Origin: Mercurialis annua
Lineage: Eukaryota; Streptophyta; Magnoliopsida; Malpighiales; Euphorbiaceae
Reading direction: 5' to 3'
Assembly (NCBI RefSeq): GCF_937616625.2
Contig: NC_065572.1
Span: 38,095,653 to 38,159,652 of the forward strand
DNA: 64,000 bases
Under the pieces are notes generated by a model. It worked only from the letters and a program-made list of their open reading frames with translations. It searched no databases and was not told the origin of the DNA. The position numbers and the translations under genes were made by a program. Shown piece by piece: positions 12,123 to 25,800 of the stretch (positions are counted from its first letter, which is position 1; the number at the start of each line of letters is the position of its first letter).

Positions 12123-12460
12123 CTCATTAAGCAGTTGGTTTGAGAATCACGAAATTCATTATTCACTAAATCACTAAAATTCGAAATTGCTTGTGAAGCA
12201 ATAGTGCTAGCACACAAGCACTAGTTTTGGCTAAGGTCTGTTCGTGTGGATACTCGTAGAGGACGCGTTCTTTTGGAGGCGTTTCTGATCCGAGGCCAGG
12301 TATCACCAAAGTGAACCACCTCCTTCCTTCCTACATTGCTGTTGAATTCGACATACAAGTAAGTAATTGTTCTGTTTAATTCGAATTACATGGATCTTGG
12401 TTTGGGTTTTTAGATAAATTTTTGAAATTCCGCTGCGTTATGAACCAATAAAACCCAACA

Positions 12461-13631
12461 AACGTTTCGTTTTGTTTCGTAACGTTTGTAAACGTTTGGC
12501 TTAAATTGCTAAAAAGGTGAAACACTTGGATTAGTTTCGTAACATTTTAAACGTTTGGCTTAAATCGCTAAAATGGGTAAATGTTTGGATTTGTTTTGTA
12601 ACTTTTATAAACGTTTGGCTTAAATCGTAAAAAGGGGAAACGTTTGGTTTTGTTTCGTGACGTTTGTAAAGGTTTTCCTTAAATCGCTAAAAAGGTGAAA
12701 CATTTGGATTTGTTTCGTAACGTCTATAAACGTTTGATTTAGTTTTGTAACCTTCGTAAATGTTTGTCTTCAATCGCTAAAAAGGTGAAACGTTTTGATT
12801 TTTTTCATAAAGTTTGTAAACGTTTTGCTTAAATTGCTAAAAAGGTGAAACACTTGGATTTGTTTCGTAACGTTTGGAAACGTTTGGCTTAAATCGCTAA
12901 AAAGGTGAAACGTTTGGATTTGTTTCGTAACATTTTAAACGTTTGGTTTTGTTTCGTAACGTTTATAAACGTTTGTCTTATATCGCTAAAAAATGTGCAA
13001 CGTTTGGATTTGTTTCGTAACGTTTGTAAACGTTTGGCTTAAATTGCTAAAAAGGTGAAACGTTTGGATTTGTTTCGTAACGTTTGTATACGTTTGGCTT
13101 AAATCGCTAAAAAGGTGAAACGCTTGGATTTGTTTCGTAACATTTGTAAAAAAAATTCTTAAATCACTAAAATGGGGAAACGTTTGGATTTGTTTCGTAA
13201 CGTTTATAAACGTTTGACTTAAATGGCCAAAAAGGTGAAACGTTTGGTTTTGTTTCGTAACGTTTGTTAACGTTTGGCTTAAATTGCTAAAAAGGTCAAA
13301 CACTTGGATTAGTTTCGTAACGTTTTAAATGTTTGGCTTAAATTTCTAAAATGAGTAAACGTTTGGATTTGTTTTGTAACTTTATAAATGTTTGGCTTAA
13401 ATCGCTAAAAAGGGGAAACGTTTGGTTTTGTTTCGTAACGTTTGTAAACGTTTGGCTTAAACCGCTAAAAAGGTGAAACGTTTTGATTTATTTCGTATCG
13501 TTTATAAACGTTTGGTTTTATTTCGTAACGTTAGTAAACGTTTGGCTTCAATCGATAAAAAGGTGAAACATATGGATTTGTTTCGTAACGTTTGTAAACG
13601 TTTGGCTTAAATTGCTAAAAAGGTGAAACAC
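12461..13631 (+). repeat. 60-bp satellite array, block 3
   Basis: About 19 monomers in forward orientation between two LTR insertions. The left end is the AACGT duplication and the right end is the AACAC duplication (13627-13631). Removing the two insertions joins blocks 2, 3 and 4 without a change of orientation. Confidence 0.95.
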
Positions 13632-14289
13632 CGTCACGACCCAAAAATATCGAGCCGCGACCAGCGCTAGGGAATGGGAGTGGTAGCTCCGAAACCCGTC
13701 GCAAGCCTAATACCACTATAAACGTTTTGCAATACAATTCAAATAGCAATCATGCCAGCGTTTTCAGAAAAGTTTTTAAAACAATAAGATGTCAAACATC
13801 TATTTACATTCTGAAAACCATTCATATAAACTAGGGTCTTACACTGCAATGCCACATCAAGCATTGCCCTATTTTGCACCTAAAAAACAAACGGTTTAAT
13901 GCGCAGTAGAACTATTCAAGTTCACAAAGCATCAGAGTATAAATACATAAAACCATTTGACAGAAACACATAAACATCTAAGACTAGACTACTACAGCGG
14001 TATCGATAGAAATCTTCCTTGTATATACTTCTAACTAGACTTCTGAGGAAAGGATAGAAGTCTGTCACATCAAGAGATTATTCACCTGAGAGGGAAAACT
14101 ATGAGGGGTCAATATACGGGAATATATTGAGTGTGTTTACACATTACTAAGGTATTATATAAATTAACATTGCATTTTAAATAAAACATATATTATAGTT
14201 CAAGTACTTGATCCGATCGAAACCCTAATCTCGTAAGCAACCCTGAACTGGACAATTCCTAGTATTCATAAGGAATATAATCTTTTAAT

Positions 14290-14470
14290 CTTGATGGAGG
14301 TTACGGGATAATTCAACCATGTCAACCACCATCTGGTCGGGCATCGAGATAGTTCAACCATTATGCCTCATACCATCTCAAAACCAACCATACACAAAGT
14401 CCCGGAACAATTCAACCATGGCGACTCACTAGATACAGGCCGCAGGATAGTTCAACTAAGCTGACCTCGT
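14290..14470 (-). repeat. Short direct repeats in the solo LTR
   Basis: Four spaced copies of a motif resembling GGATAATTCAACCATG (near 14308, 14348, 14406 and 14443) lie next to the stem-loop. They are unrelated in sequence to the repeats at 7711-7835 but in the matching position. Confidence 0.6.
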
Positions 14471-14538
14471 ATCGAAATCACAACAAGTAAGTCTAATTCT
14501 ACTTGCTAAGACTTACCCGAACGCTTGTGATCCCACAA

Positions 14539-14557
14539 CCTATTGACGCCCAATAGG
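14539..14557 (-). other. Conserved LTR stem-loop
   Basis: CCTATTG (14539-14545) and CAATAGG (14551-14557) form a perfect 7-bp stem with a 5-nt loop. Compared with 7642-7660, the stem differs by one base in each arm, and the two changes pair with each other. Confidence 0.75.
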
Positions 14558-15148
14558 TAGCTCGTTCCCCCGGATCATATACTAGTTTTCACAGTCTATT
14601 ATCGATAATATACTAATACATGTGATGTAATTTAATATCATACTTATAATATCAATATTAGTGATTGCGTAATAATACACAAAAGTAAAGTTTAACTCAC
14701 AGCGACCACTATTTCCATATTCCTATACGTAAACTCCAAATAAGTCGATCTTTCAAAGGTCCTCGTGTTTTGATCCCGTAGCCGGTTGCCTTGATGGATC
14801 TAGGAAATAGGCAAACATAACTCGAGTAAGAATCTAATTCTAAAGATGTTCTAGACTCGAGATGAACTTATATGTAACTCGTCTAGTTCTAACCGCGTCT
14901 AATCTCGTTCGTTCAGTCTTTGCTTATTGATATGACTATATCATCTCAATAATGACTTTAGGTTTATAACTAAACCTAATTCTTTAACATTGAACTATAT
15001 GTTCAAACCTCGCCGTCAAACGATACGATATGCGGCCATTTTTTTGTTAAACCAACGTCCGAATGTTCCTATTGATTCACGAAATACTACGTCCAAGTTT
15101 CGTGCATCGGAAGGGGTCAAAAACGACCTAGGGAGTCCGGGTATTGCA

Positions 15149-15250
15149 TTGGCACGTCCTGCCAAGGTGTGTCGCGCCATGAAGGAAGCCTTCGCGTCAC
15201 GACGCACACCCTCGCGTCGTGCCCAAGGCTGGCGCGACGTGAGGTCGGGG
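15149..15250 (-). repeat. GC-rich palindrome cluster A in the solo LTR
   Basis: Several short inverted repeats of the CGTC/GACG type, for example GCGTCACGACGC and GGCACGTCCTGCC, stand out as a GC-rich island in an AT-rich LTR. Individual stems are less perfect than at 15574-15607. The related LTR at 61461 has GGGCACGTCGTGCCC in the matching place (62811-62873). Confidence 0.6.
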
Positions 15251-15573
15251 CAGCAGTCCCTAGCTGCTCCAAAACACGCCATTATCCACTTCCGACATGC
15301 TTAACATACTCACGAGCATATCCAACCACAAAACAACACGTAAATCCATTAAAAGCTTAAAAAACGCTTAAAACGAATCGAATACGCGAATTCAATGAAA
15401 CCGCTCGATTCAAAACCTAGGCAGCAACTAAAACTTCATTTACAGAAACCAAACATTAATTCTTACCTTAATTTGATGATCTAGGATGATAGACAATCCT
15501 TTCCTCTTTCCAACGCAACGATAATCGCTCAATTCCGAGTCTGAACGAAGAAATTATGCCGATTGCAAGTTCG

Positions 15574-15615
15574 CTCGCGTCGCGAGATTATATCTCACGT
15601 CGTGAGACATTGTCT
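15574..15615 (-). repeat. Palindrome cluster B in the solo LTR
   Basis: CTCGCGTCGCGAG (15574-15586) and TCTCACGTCGTGAGA (15593-15607) are perfect palindromes around a single T, spaced about 20 bp. A third, imperfect copy follows. The two differ at one arm position and its partner (G/C versus A/T), so pairing is preserved. Confidence 0.8.
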
Positions 15616-16448
15616 CACGTCATGATACACCCCTTAAACAGCTCCAAATATTGCCTCGACATGCTTCTAACACCCCTAACTCATTCAGACATGCTTCTAC
15701 ATCAATGTAACACAAAATCCAACTCAATAATCATCAAAAACGTAAAAAACGATGTGATTACGGTTGATACGATTCGATTGCAACGTGATAAACTAAAACA
15801 GCCTTATGACTATCAAGATCCTAAGCCAAAACGTCAAGCTTACCTATATTCGAAGATTGGAGATGATAGAGATCGAATTTCTGAAGAGAACGGAACGAAA
15901 ATCACGTGATTTGGACGTCGAACGACGAAACCCTCACGATCGCCACCTTTTCTCACGTTTCCTTCTTCTGTAACGTTTTCTCCTCTCTTATGAATAATAT
16001 GATTCATGTAAGAAATCTTATATATCATTGTTAAATTGCCACTTAAGTACTTCATTTTATTAACTTAAACCATTTCTCTTTCAAACTTATCCTTTTAACC
16101 AAACGGTTAATTATCCATTTTAACTCAATCCCGCACGTATTATTTATATTCAAATAAATACTACTACTCCATGATCGCTAATTTTCGTCGATTATATTTT
16201 AATTACAATTCTCGAGACTTAACTTATTATTTACCAATTTGGGACCTAAACATTTATTTTTACAATTTGTCTTATCATTCCATTTATTCCCAAATGTTAT
16301 CCTCAAAATGAATTTTAATACCAAACTTTTCGTATTAGAATTCTTAAAACTAACCAATTACTTCCATATTTTTCGTCCTACTAGCTCGGGTTATCGGAAA
16401 AAGGTCAAATTGCAAATTCCAGCAACGCCAAACGTACGAAGTATTACA

Positions 16449-19056
16449 AACACTTGGATTGGTTTCGTAACGTTTGTAAACGTTTGGCTTAAATCACTAA
16501 AAAAGTGAAACGTTTGGAATTGTTTCGTAACATTTTAAACGTTTGGATTTGTTTCGTAACTTTTGTAAACGTTTGACTTCAATCGCTAAAAAGGTGAAAC
16601 GTTTGGATTTGTTTCATAACGTTTAGCTTACATCTCTAATAAGGTGAAACTTTTGGATTTGTTTTGTAACGTTTGTAAACGTTTGGCTTAAATTGTAAAA
16701 AAGGCGAAACGTTTGGATTTGTTGCATTATGTTTGTAAACGTTTGGTTTAAATTGCTAAAAAGGTGAAACGTTACGTTTTGTTTCTTAACGTTTGGCTTC
16801 AATCGATAAAAAGGTGAAACGTTTGGATTTGTTTCGTAACGTTTGTAAACGTTTGGCTTAAATTACTAAAAAGATAAAATGCTTGGATTTGTTTGGTAAC
16901 GTTTGTAAACGTTTGGCTTAAATCGCTAAAAAAGTGAAATGTTTGGATTTGTTTCGTAAAGTTTTAAACGTTAGGTTTTGTTTCGTAACGTTTGTAAACG
17001 TTTGGCTTAAATTGCTAAAAAGGTAAAACTCTTGGATTTATTTCGTAACGTTTGCAAACGTTTGGCTTAAATTGCTAAAAATGTGAAACATTTGGATTTG
17101 TTTCGTAACGTTTGTAAACGTTTGGCTTAAATTCCTAAAACGGTGAAACGTTTGGATTTGTTTTGTAACGTTTTAAACGTTTTGTTTTGTTTTGTAACGT
17201 TTGTAAACAATCGTCTTAAATAGATAAAAAGGTGAAACGTTTGGATTTCTTTCGTAAAGTTTGTAAACGTTTGGCTTAAATCGCTAAAAAGGTGAAACAT
17301 TTGGTTTTGTTTCGTAATGTTTGTAAACGTTTGGTTTTGTTTTGTAATGTTTGTAAACGTTAGGCTTAAATTGCTTAAAATGCGAAATGTTGGATTTGTT
17401 TCGTAACGTTTTTAAACATTTGACTTAAATCGCTAAAATAGGGAATCGTTTGGATTCGTTGCGTAACATTTGTAAACGTTTGGCTTAAATCGCTAAAAAG
17501 GTGAAACAACTGGTTTTGTTTCATAATGTTTGTAAACGTTTGGCTTAAATCGCTAAAAAGGTGAAACGTTTGGGTTTGGATTTGTTTCGTAACCTTTGTA
17601 AACGTTTGGCTTAAATTGCAGAATAGGTGAAACATTCAGATTTGTTTCATAACGTTTGTAAGCGTTTGGCTTATATTGCTAAAACGGGGAAACATTTGGA
17701 TTTGTTTCGTACGTTTGGAAACGTTTGTCTTAAATTGCTAAAAATGTGAAATGTTTGGATATTTTTTGTAACGTTTTTAACGTTTGACTTAAATAGCTAA
17801 AAGGGTGAAACATTTGGATTTGTTTCGTAAGGTTTGTAAACGTTTGGTTTTGTTTCTAAACGTTTGTAAACATTTGGCTTAAATTGCTAAAAATATGAAA
17901 TTTTTGGTTTTGTTCCGTAACATTTGTAAACATTTGGCTTAAATTGCTAAAAATATGAAACGTTTGGATTTGTTTCGTAACGTTTGTAAACGTTTGGCTT
18001 AAATCGCTAAAAAGGTGAAGCGTTCGGTATTGTTTCGTAACGTTTACAAACGTTTGGCATAAATTGCTAAAACTATAAACGTTTGGTTTTATTTCGTAAC
18101 GTTTTTAAACGTTTGGCTTAAATCGCTAAAAATGTAAAACGTTTGGATTTGTTTCATAACGTTTGTAAATATTTAGCTTAAATCGCTAAAATGGTGAAAC
18201 GATTCGATTTTTTTCGTAGCGTTTGTAAACTTTTGGCTTAAGTCTCTAAAATGTGAAACGTTTGGTTTTGTTCTGTACCGTTTGGCTTAAATTTCTAAAA
18301 AAGGTGAAACGTTTGGATTTGTTTCGTAACGTTTGTAAACGTTTGGCTTCAATCGCAAAAAATGTGAAACGTTTGGATTTGTTTCGTAACGTTTGTAAAT
18401 ATTTGGCTTAAATCGCTAAAATGGGAAACGTTTGGATTTGTTGCGTAACGTTTGTAAATGTTTGGCTTAAATCGCTAAAAAATTGAAACGTTAGGTTTTG
18501 TTCCATAACGTTTGTAGACGTTTAGCTTAAATTGATAAAAAGGTGAAATGTTTGGTTTTGTTTTGTAACCTTTGTAAAAGTTTGTCTTAAATCGCTAAAA
18601 AGGTGAAATGTTTGGATTTGTTTCGAAACGTTTGTAATGTTTGGCTTAAATCGCTAAAATGGTAAAACGTTTGGATTTGTTTCGTAACGTTTGGTTAAAT
18701 CGCTAAAAAGGTGAAAAGTTTGGATTTGTATCGTAACGTTTGGCTTAAATCGCTAACAATGTGAAACGTTTGTTTTTGTTCCGTAACGCTTGTAAACGTT
18801 TGAATTTGTTTCATAACATTTGATTCGTAATGTTTTATACGTTTTGTTTTGTTTCGTAATATTTGTAAACGTTTGATTTAAATTGCTAAAAAGGTGAAAC
18901 ATTTGGATTTGTTTTGTAACGTTTGTAAACGTTTGGCTTAAATCGCTAAAAAGATGAAACGTTTAGATTTGTTTCGTAATTTTGTTTCTTAACGTCTGTA
19001 AACATTTGGCTTAAATTACTAAAACGGTGAAACATTTGGATTTATTTCGTAACGTT
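16449..19056 (+). repeat. 60-bp satellite array, block 4
   Basis: Forward-orientation satellite from the AACAC duplication to the main orientation switch. A diverged copy of the 718-bp higher-order repeat lies at 18056-18400, with the same GGCATAAATTGCTAAAACTA unit and a following TTTTTTTCGTAGCG unit. Confidence 0.95.
18056..18400 (+). repeat. Diverged partial copy of the 718-bp higher-order repeat
   Basis: The order of variant monomers matches that at 8804-9100: GGCATAAATTGC, a unit with TAACGTTTTTAAACG, a TTTTTTTCGTAGCG unit, then GTTTTGTTCTGTACCG. It has more substitutions and a short deletion, so it is older than the three copies in block 2. Confidence 0.7.
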
Positions 19057-22000
19057 TACAAACAAAACCAAACGTTTAAAAAGTTACGAAACAAATCCAA
19101 ACGTTTCCAATTTTTAGCGGTATAAGCCAAACGTTTACAAATATTACGTAACAAATCCAAGCGTTTCACCTTTTTAGCGATTTAAGCCAAACTTTTACAA
19201 ACATTTCGAAACAAATTCAAACGTTTCCCCTTTTTACCCATTTAAGCCAAACGTTTACAAACGTTACGAAATAAATCCAAACGTTTCCCCATTTTAGCGA
19301 TTTCAGCCAAACGTTTACTATAGTTAGGAAACAAAACCGAACGTTTAAAACTTTGCGAAACAAATCCAAATGTTTCACTTTTTTAGCGATTTAAGTCAAA
19401 CGTTTACAAACGTTTCAAAAAAATCAAATGTTTCACCTTTTTAGCAACTTAAACCAAACGTTTACAAACGTTACAAAACAAATCCAAACGTTTCCCCATT
19501 TTCGAAATTTTAGCCAAACGTTTACAAACGTTGCGAAATTAATCCAAACGTTTCACCTTTTTAGCGATTTAAGCCAAACGTTTACAAACGTTACGAAATA
19601 AATCCTAAGGTTTCACCTTTTTAGCGATTTAAAACAAACGATTACAAAGGTTACGAAACAAAACCAAATGTTTCACCTTTGTACTGATTTAAGCCAAACG
19701 TTTACAAATGTTACGAGCAAAAACAAATGTTTCACATTTTTAGCGATTTATGTCGAACGTTTACAAACGTTTCACAACAAAACCAAACGTTTAGCCTTTT
19801 TAGCAATTTCAGCCGAAAGTTTGCAAATGACATGAAACAAAACCAAATGTTTCACATTTTTAGCGATTTAAGCCAAACGTTTACAAACATTACGAAACAA
19901 ATTCAAACGTTTTCCCTTTTTTGAGATTTAAGCCAAACATATACAAACGTTATGAAACAAAACGAAATGTTTCAGATTTTAAGCGATTTAAGCCAAACGT
20001 TACAAAACAAATCCAAATATTTCACCTTTTTATCGATTTAAGAAAAACGTTTACGAACGTTACGAAACAAAACCAAACTCTTCACCTTTTTAGCGATTAA
20101 AGCCAAACGTTTATAAACGTTACGAAACAAATCGAAAGGTTTCACCTTTATAGCGATTTAATCCAAACGTTTAAAACGTTACGAAACAAATCCAAATGTT
20201 TTACCTTTTTAGCGATTTAAGCCAAACATTAACAAATGTTACGAAATAAATCCAAGCGTTTCCCATTTTTAGAGATTGAAGCCGAACGTTTACAAACGTT
20301 ACAAAACAAATCCAAACAATTAAAATGTTATGAAACAAATCCAAACGTCTCACATTTTTAGCAATTTAAGCCAAACGTTTACAAACGTTACGAAACAAAT
20401 CCAAGCGTTTCACATTTTTAGCGATTAACCCAAACGTTTACAAACGTTACGAAACAAGTACAAGCCAAACGTTTACAAACTTTACGAAACAAATCTAAAC
20501 GTTTCACATTTTTAGCGATTTAAGTAGAACGTTTACAAAATTTACGAAACAAAACCAAGTGTTTCACCTTTTCAGCAATTTAAGCCAAACATTTACAAAC
20601 GTTACAAAACAAATCCAAACGTTTCACCTTTTTAGCAATTTAAGGCAAACGTTTACAAATGTTACGAAACAAATCCAAATGTTTCACATTTGTATCAATT
20701 TAAGCCAAACCTTTACAAAAGTTACGAAACAAATCCAAGCGTTTCACCTTTTTATCGATTGAAGCCAAAATTTTGCAAATATTACGAAACAAATCCAAGC
20801 GTTTCACCTTTTTAGCGATTTCACCCAAACGTTTACAAACGTTACAAACAAATCCAAGCTTTTCACCTTTTTAGCAATTTAAGCCAAACGCTTGCAAACG
20901 TTACGAAACAAAACCAAATGTTTCACATTTTTAGCAATTTAAGCCAAACGTTTACAATCGTTACCATATAAATCCAAACGTTTCGCCTTTTTAGCAATTT
21001 AAGCGAAACGTTTAAAAATTTTACGAAACAAATCCAAACGTTTCCCCTTTTTAGCGATTTAAGCAAAACGTTTACAAACGTTACAAAACAAATCCAAACG
21101 TTTAAAACGTTACGAAAAAAATCTAAACGTTTCACCTTTTTAGCGTTTTAAGCCAAATGTTTACAAACGTTACAAAAAAATCCAAACGTTTCACCTTTTT
21201 AGCGATTTAAGCCAAACGTTTACAAACGTTACGAAACAAATCCAAGTGTTTCCCCTTTTTAGCAATTTAAGCCAAACGCTTAAAAACATTACGAAACAAA
21301 ACCAAACGGTTCACATTTTTAACGATTTAAGCCAAACGTTTACAAACGTTATGATATAAATCCAAACGTTTCACCTTTATAGCAATTTAAACCAAACATT
21401 TACAAACTTCACCAAATCCAAACATTTCACCGTTTTAGCGATTTAAGACAAACATTTAACGTTACAAAACAAATTCAAACGTTTAAAACATTACGATATA
21501 AATCCAAACGTTTCACCTTTTTTGCGATTTAAGGCAAACGTTTACAAACATTACGAAACAAATCCAAACGTTTCACCTTTTTAGAGATTTAAGACAAACG
21601 TTTACAAATGTTACAAAACAAATCCAAACGTTTTACCTTTTTAGCGATTGAAGCCAAACGTTTACAAAGGTAATGAAACAAAAAAAAAACGTTTCACCTT
21701 TTTAGTGATTTAAGTCAAACGTTTACAAACGTTACGGAACAAAAGCATACATTTCACCTTTTTAGCGATTTAAGCCAAACGTTTAAAACATTTTGAAACA
21801 AATCCAAACGTTTCACCTTTTTAGCAATTTAAGCAAAAAATTTAAAAATGTTACGAAACAAATCCAAATGTTTCCCCATATTAGCGATTTAAGCCAAACG
21901 TTTACAAACGTTACAAAACAAATCCAAATGTTTCACCTTTTTAGCGATTTAAGCCAAACATTTAGAAACGTAACGAAACAAATCCTAACGTTTCCCAATT

Positions 22001-22444
22001 TTAGCGATTTAAACTTTACGAAACAAATCCAAATGTTTCACCTATTTTACGATTGAAGCCAAACGTTTACAAACATTACGAAACAAATCCAAATGTTTAA
22101 CCTTTTTAGCGATTTAAGCCAAACATTTACAAACATTATGAAACAAATCCAAGTGTTTCACCATTTTAACAATATAAGCCAAATGTTTACAAATGTTACG
22201 AAATAAATCCAAACGTTTCACCTTTTTAGCAATTTGAGTCAAACGTTTACAAACGATACGAAACAAATCCTAATGTTTCTCCATTTTGGTGATTTAAGCC
22301 AAACGTTTAAAACCTTACGAAACAAATCCAAACGTTTCAAATTTCTAGCGATTTAAGCCAAACGTCGACAAACGTTACGAAACATATCCAAACATTTTAC
22401 TTTTTAGCGATTGAAGCCAAACATTTACAAGTGTTACGAAACAA

Positions 22445-22578
22445 ATCCAAACGTTTCACCTTTTTAGCAATATAAACCAAACGTTTACAAACAATATGAA
22501 TCAGATCCAAACGTTTCACCTTTTTAGCAATATAAACCAAACGTTTACAAACAATATGAATCAGATCCAAACGTTTCA
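22445..22578 (-). repeat. Recent 60-bp duplication within the array
   Basis: The monomer at 22501-22560 repeats the preceding one almost base for base, including the rare ACAATATGAATCAGATCC stretch, which no distant monomer shares. This is a very recent unequal exchange or slippage event. Confidence 0.85.
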
Positions 22579-22899
22579 CCTTTTTAGTGATTCAAACCAA
22601 ACGTTTACAAAACGTTACGAAACGAAACCAAACGTTTAAAACGTTACGAAACGAATCCAAACGTTTAACATTTTTAGCGATTTAAGCCAAATGTTTACAA
22701 ACATTACGAAACAAAACCAATTGTTTACAGACGTTAAGAAAAAAATCCAAACGTTTCACCTTTTTAGCAATTTAAGCCAAACGTATACAAACGTTACTAA
22801 ACAAATCCAAGCGTTTCACCTTATTAGCAATTTAAGCAAAACGCTTACAAACGTTACGAAACAAAACCAAACGTTTCCCATTTTTAACAATTTGAGCCA

Positions 22900-25800
22900 G
22901 ACGTTTACAAACGTTATGATATAAATCCAAACGTTAACCTTTTTAGCAATTTAAGAAAAACTTTTACAAACGTTACGAAACAAATCCAAACGTTTCACCT
23001 TTTTAGCAATATAAGCCAAATGTTTACAAACGTTACGAATCAAATCCAAACGTTTCACCTTTTTAGCGATTTAAGCCAAACGTTTACAAACGTTACGAAA
23101 CAAAACCAAACGCTTAAAACGTTACGAAACAAATCCAAACGTTTCACATTTTAAGCGATTTAAGCCAAACGTTTACAAACATTACGAAACAAAACCAATC
23201 GTTTACAATCGTTACGAAACAAATCCAAACGTTTCACTTTTTTAGCGGTTTAAGCCAAACGTATACAAATGTTACGAAACAAATCCAAGCATTTCCCCTT
23301 TTTAGCAATTTAAGCCAAACGCTTACAAACGTTACGAAACAAAACCAAACGTTTCCCATTTTTAGTAATTTTAGCCAAACGTTTACAAACGTTATGATAT
23401 AAATCCAAACGTTTCACCTTTTTAGCAATTTAAGTCAAACATTTATAAACGTTACGAAACAAATCCTAATGTTTCACTTTTTTAGCGATTTAAGCCAAAC
23501 GTTTACAAACGTTATGAAGCAAAAACAAACGTTTCAAATTTTTAAGGCAAACGTTTACAAAGGTTATGAAACAAAACCAAATGTTTCACCTTTTTAGCGA
23601 TTTAAGCCAAACGTTTACAAATGCTACGAACAAAAACAAATGTTTCACAGTTTTAGCGATTTAAGCCGAACGTTTACAAACATTTCGGAACAAAACCGAA
23701 CGTTTCACCTATTTAGCAATTTCAGCAGAACGTTTACAAACGATACGAAACAAAACAAAATGTTTGACATTTTTAGCGATTTAAGCCAAACGTTTACAAA
23801 CATTACAAAACAAATCCAAACGTTTCCCCTTTTTAGCGATTTAAGCCAAACATACACAAACGTAACAAAACAAAACGAAACGTTTCACATTTTTTGCGAT
23901 CTAAGCAAAACATTAGAAAACAAATCCAAATATTTCACCTTTTTAGCGATTTAAGCCAAACGTTTAGAAAGGTTACGAAATAAATCCAAACGTGTCGCCG
24001 TTTTAGCAATTTAACCCAAACGTTACTAAACAAATCGAAAGGTTTAACCTTTATAGCAATTTCATCCAAACGTTTAAAATATTACGAAACAAATCCAAAT
24101 GTTTCAACTTTTTAGCGGTTTAAGCAAACATTTACAAATGTTACGAAACAAATCCAAGCGTTTCCCCTTTTTAGTGGTTGAAGCCAAACGTTTACAAACG
24201 TAACAACAAATCCAAACGTTTCGAAACAAATCAAAACATTTAAAACGTTACGAAACAAATCCAAATGTCTCACATTTTTAGCAGTTTAAGCCAAACATTT
24301 CCAAACTTTACGAAACAAATCCAAGCGTTTCACCTTTTTTGCGATTAAGCCAAACGTACAAACGTTACGAAACAAACACAAGCCAAACGTTTACAAACTT
24401 TACGAAAAAATCCAAACGTTTCATATTTTAGCGATTTAAGCCGAACTTTTACAAACTTTATGAAACAAAACCAAACGTTTCACCTTTTCAGCGATTTAAG
24501 GCGAACATTTACAAACATTACGAAGAAAATCCAAATGTTTCACCTTTTTAGCAATTTAAGCCAAACCTTTACAAACATTACGAAACAAATCCAAACGCTT
24601 CACATTTTTAGGGATTGAAGCCAAACATTTACAAAGATTACGAAACAAATCCAAACGTCTCACAATTTTAGCGATTTCAGCCAAACGTTTACAAACGTTA
24701 AAAAAAAATCCAAGCGTTTCACCTTTTTAGCAATTTAAGCCAAACACTTGCAAACGTTACGAAACAAAACCAAACGTTTCACATTTTTAGCAATTTAAGC
24801 CAAACATTTACAAACGTTTCCATATAAATCCAAACAAAACCAAACGTTTCACTTATTAGCAATTTAAGCCAAACGTTTACAAATGTTACGAAACAAATCC
24901 AAACGTTTTCGCCTTTTTAACGATTTAAGCCAAATGTTTACAAACGTTACAAAACAAATCTAAACGTTTAAAACGTTACGAAACAAATCCAAACGTTTCA
25001 CCTTTTTAACGTTTTAAGCCAAACCTTTACAAACGTTACAAAACAAATCCAAACGTTTCAACTTTTTAGCGATTTAAGCCAAACGTTTACAAACGTTACG
25101 AAACAAATCCAACTGTTTCACCTTTTTAGCAATTTAAGCCAAACACTTGCAAACGTTACCAAACAAAACCAAACGTTTCACATTTTTGACGATTTAAGCC
25201 AAACGTTTACAAACGTTATGATATAAATCCAAACGTTTTACCTTTTTAGCAATTTAAGCCAAACATTTACAAACGTTACGAAACAAATCCAAACGTTTCA
25301 CTTATTAGCGATTGAAGCCAAACGTTTATTAATGTTACGAATCAAATCCAAGCGTTTCACTTTTTTAGCGATTTAAGCCAAACGTTTACAAACGTTACGA
25401 AATAAAACCAAACGTTTAAAACGTTACGAAACAAATCCAAACGTTTCACATTTTTAGCGATTTAAGCTAAACGTTTACAAACATTACGAAACAAAACCAA
25501 TTGTTTACAAACGTTACGAAACAAATCCAAGCGTTTCACCTTTATAGCTATTTAAGCCAAACTTATACAAACGTTACGAAACAAATCTAAGCGTTTCACC
25601 TTTTTAGCAATTTAAGCCAAACGCTTACGAACATTACAAAACAAAACCAAACGTTTTACATTTTTAACGATTTAAGCCAAACGTTTACAAACGTTATGAT
25701 ATAAATCCAAATGTTTCACCTTTTTAGCAATTTAAGCCAAACATTTACAAATGCTAGGAAACAAATCCAAACGTTTCACCGTTTTAGTGATTTAAGACAA

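Larger units (their letters stand above)
10923..12460 (+). mobile_element. Solo LTR, Ty1/copia-like, with target duplication AACGT
   Basis: Begins TGTTAGTGATATG and ends AAACCCAACA. It is flanked by AACGT at 10918-10922 and 12461-12465, a perfect 5-bp duplication inside a satellite monomer. Length is 1,538 bp. It has a TATA box at 12115-12122. There is no internal region, primer site or second LTR, so it fits a solo LTR left by recombination. TGTT...AACA ends and the general look suggest a copia lineage; that is inference. Confidence 0.8.
13632..16448 (-). mobile_element. Reverse-strand gypsy solo LTR with target duplication AACAC
   Basis: On the reverse strand the LTR starts TGTAATACTTCG (at 16448) and ends GGTCGTGACG (at 13632). 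The last base is mutated from the expected A. The flanks AACAC at 13627-13631 and 16449-16453 match perfectly. Length is 2,817 bp. The end TAGCGCTGG and GGGTCGTGAC match the other gypsy LTRs. It carries palindrome clusters (15149-15250, 15574-15615), a stem-loop (14539-14557) and short direct repeats (14290-14470). All open frames inside overlap one another and have no family match; I leave them out. Confidence 0.85.

Noticed and set aside
14990..15909. ORFs of 63-117 codons in the reverse-strand solo LTR
   Set aside because: They overlap each other on both strands, lie in a palindrome-rich LTR, and show no domain or codon bias I can recognise.
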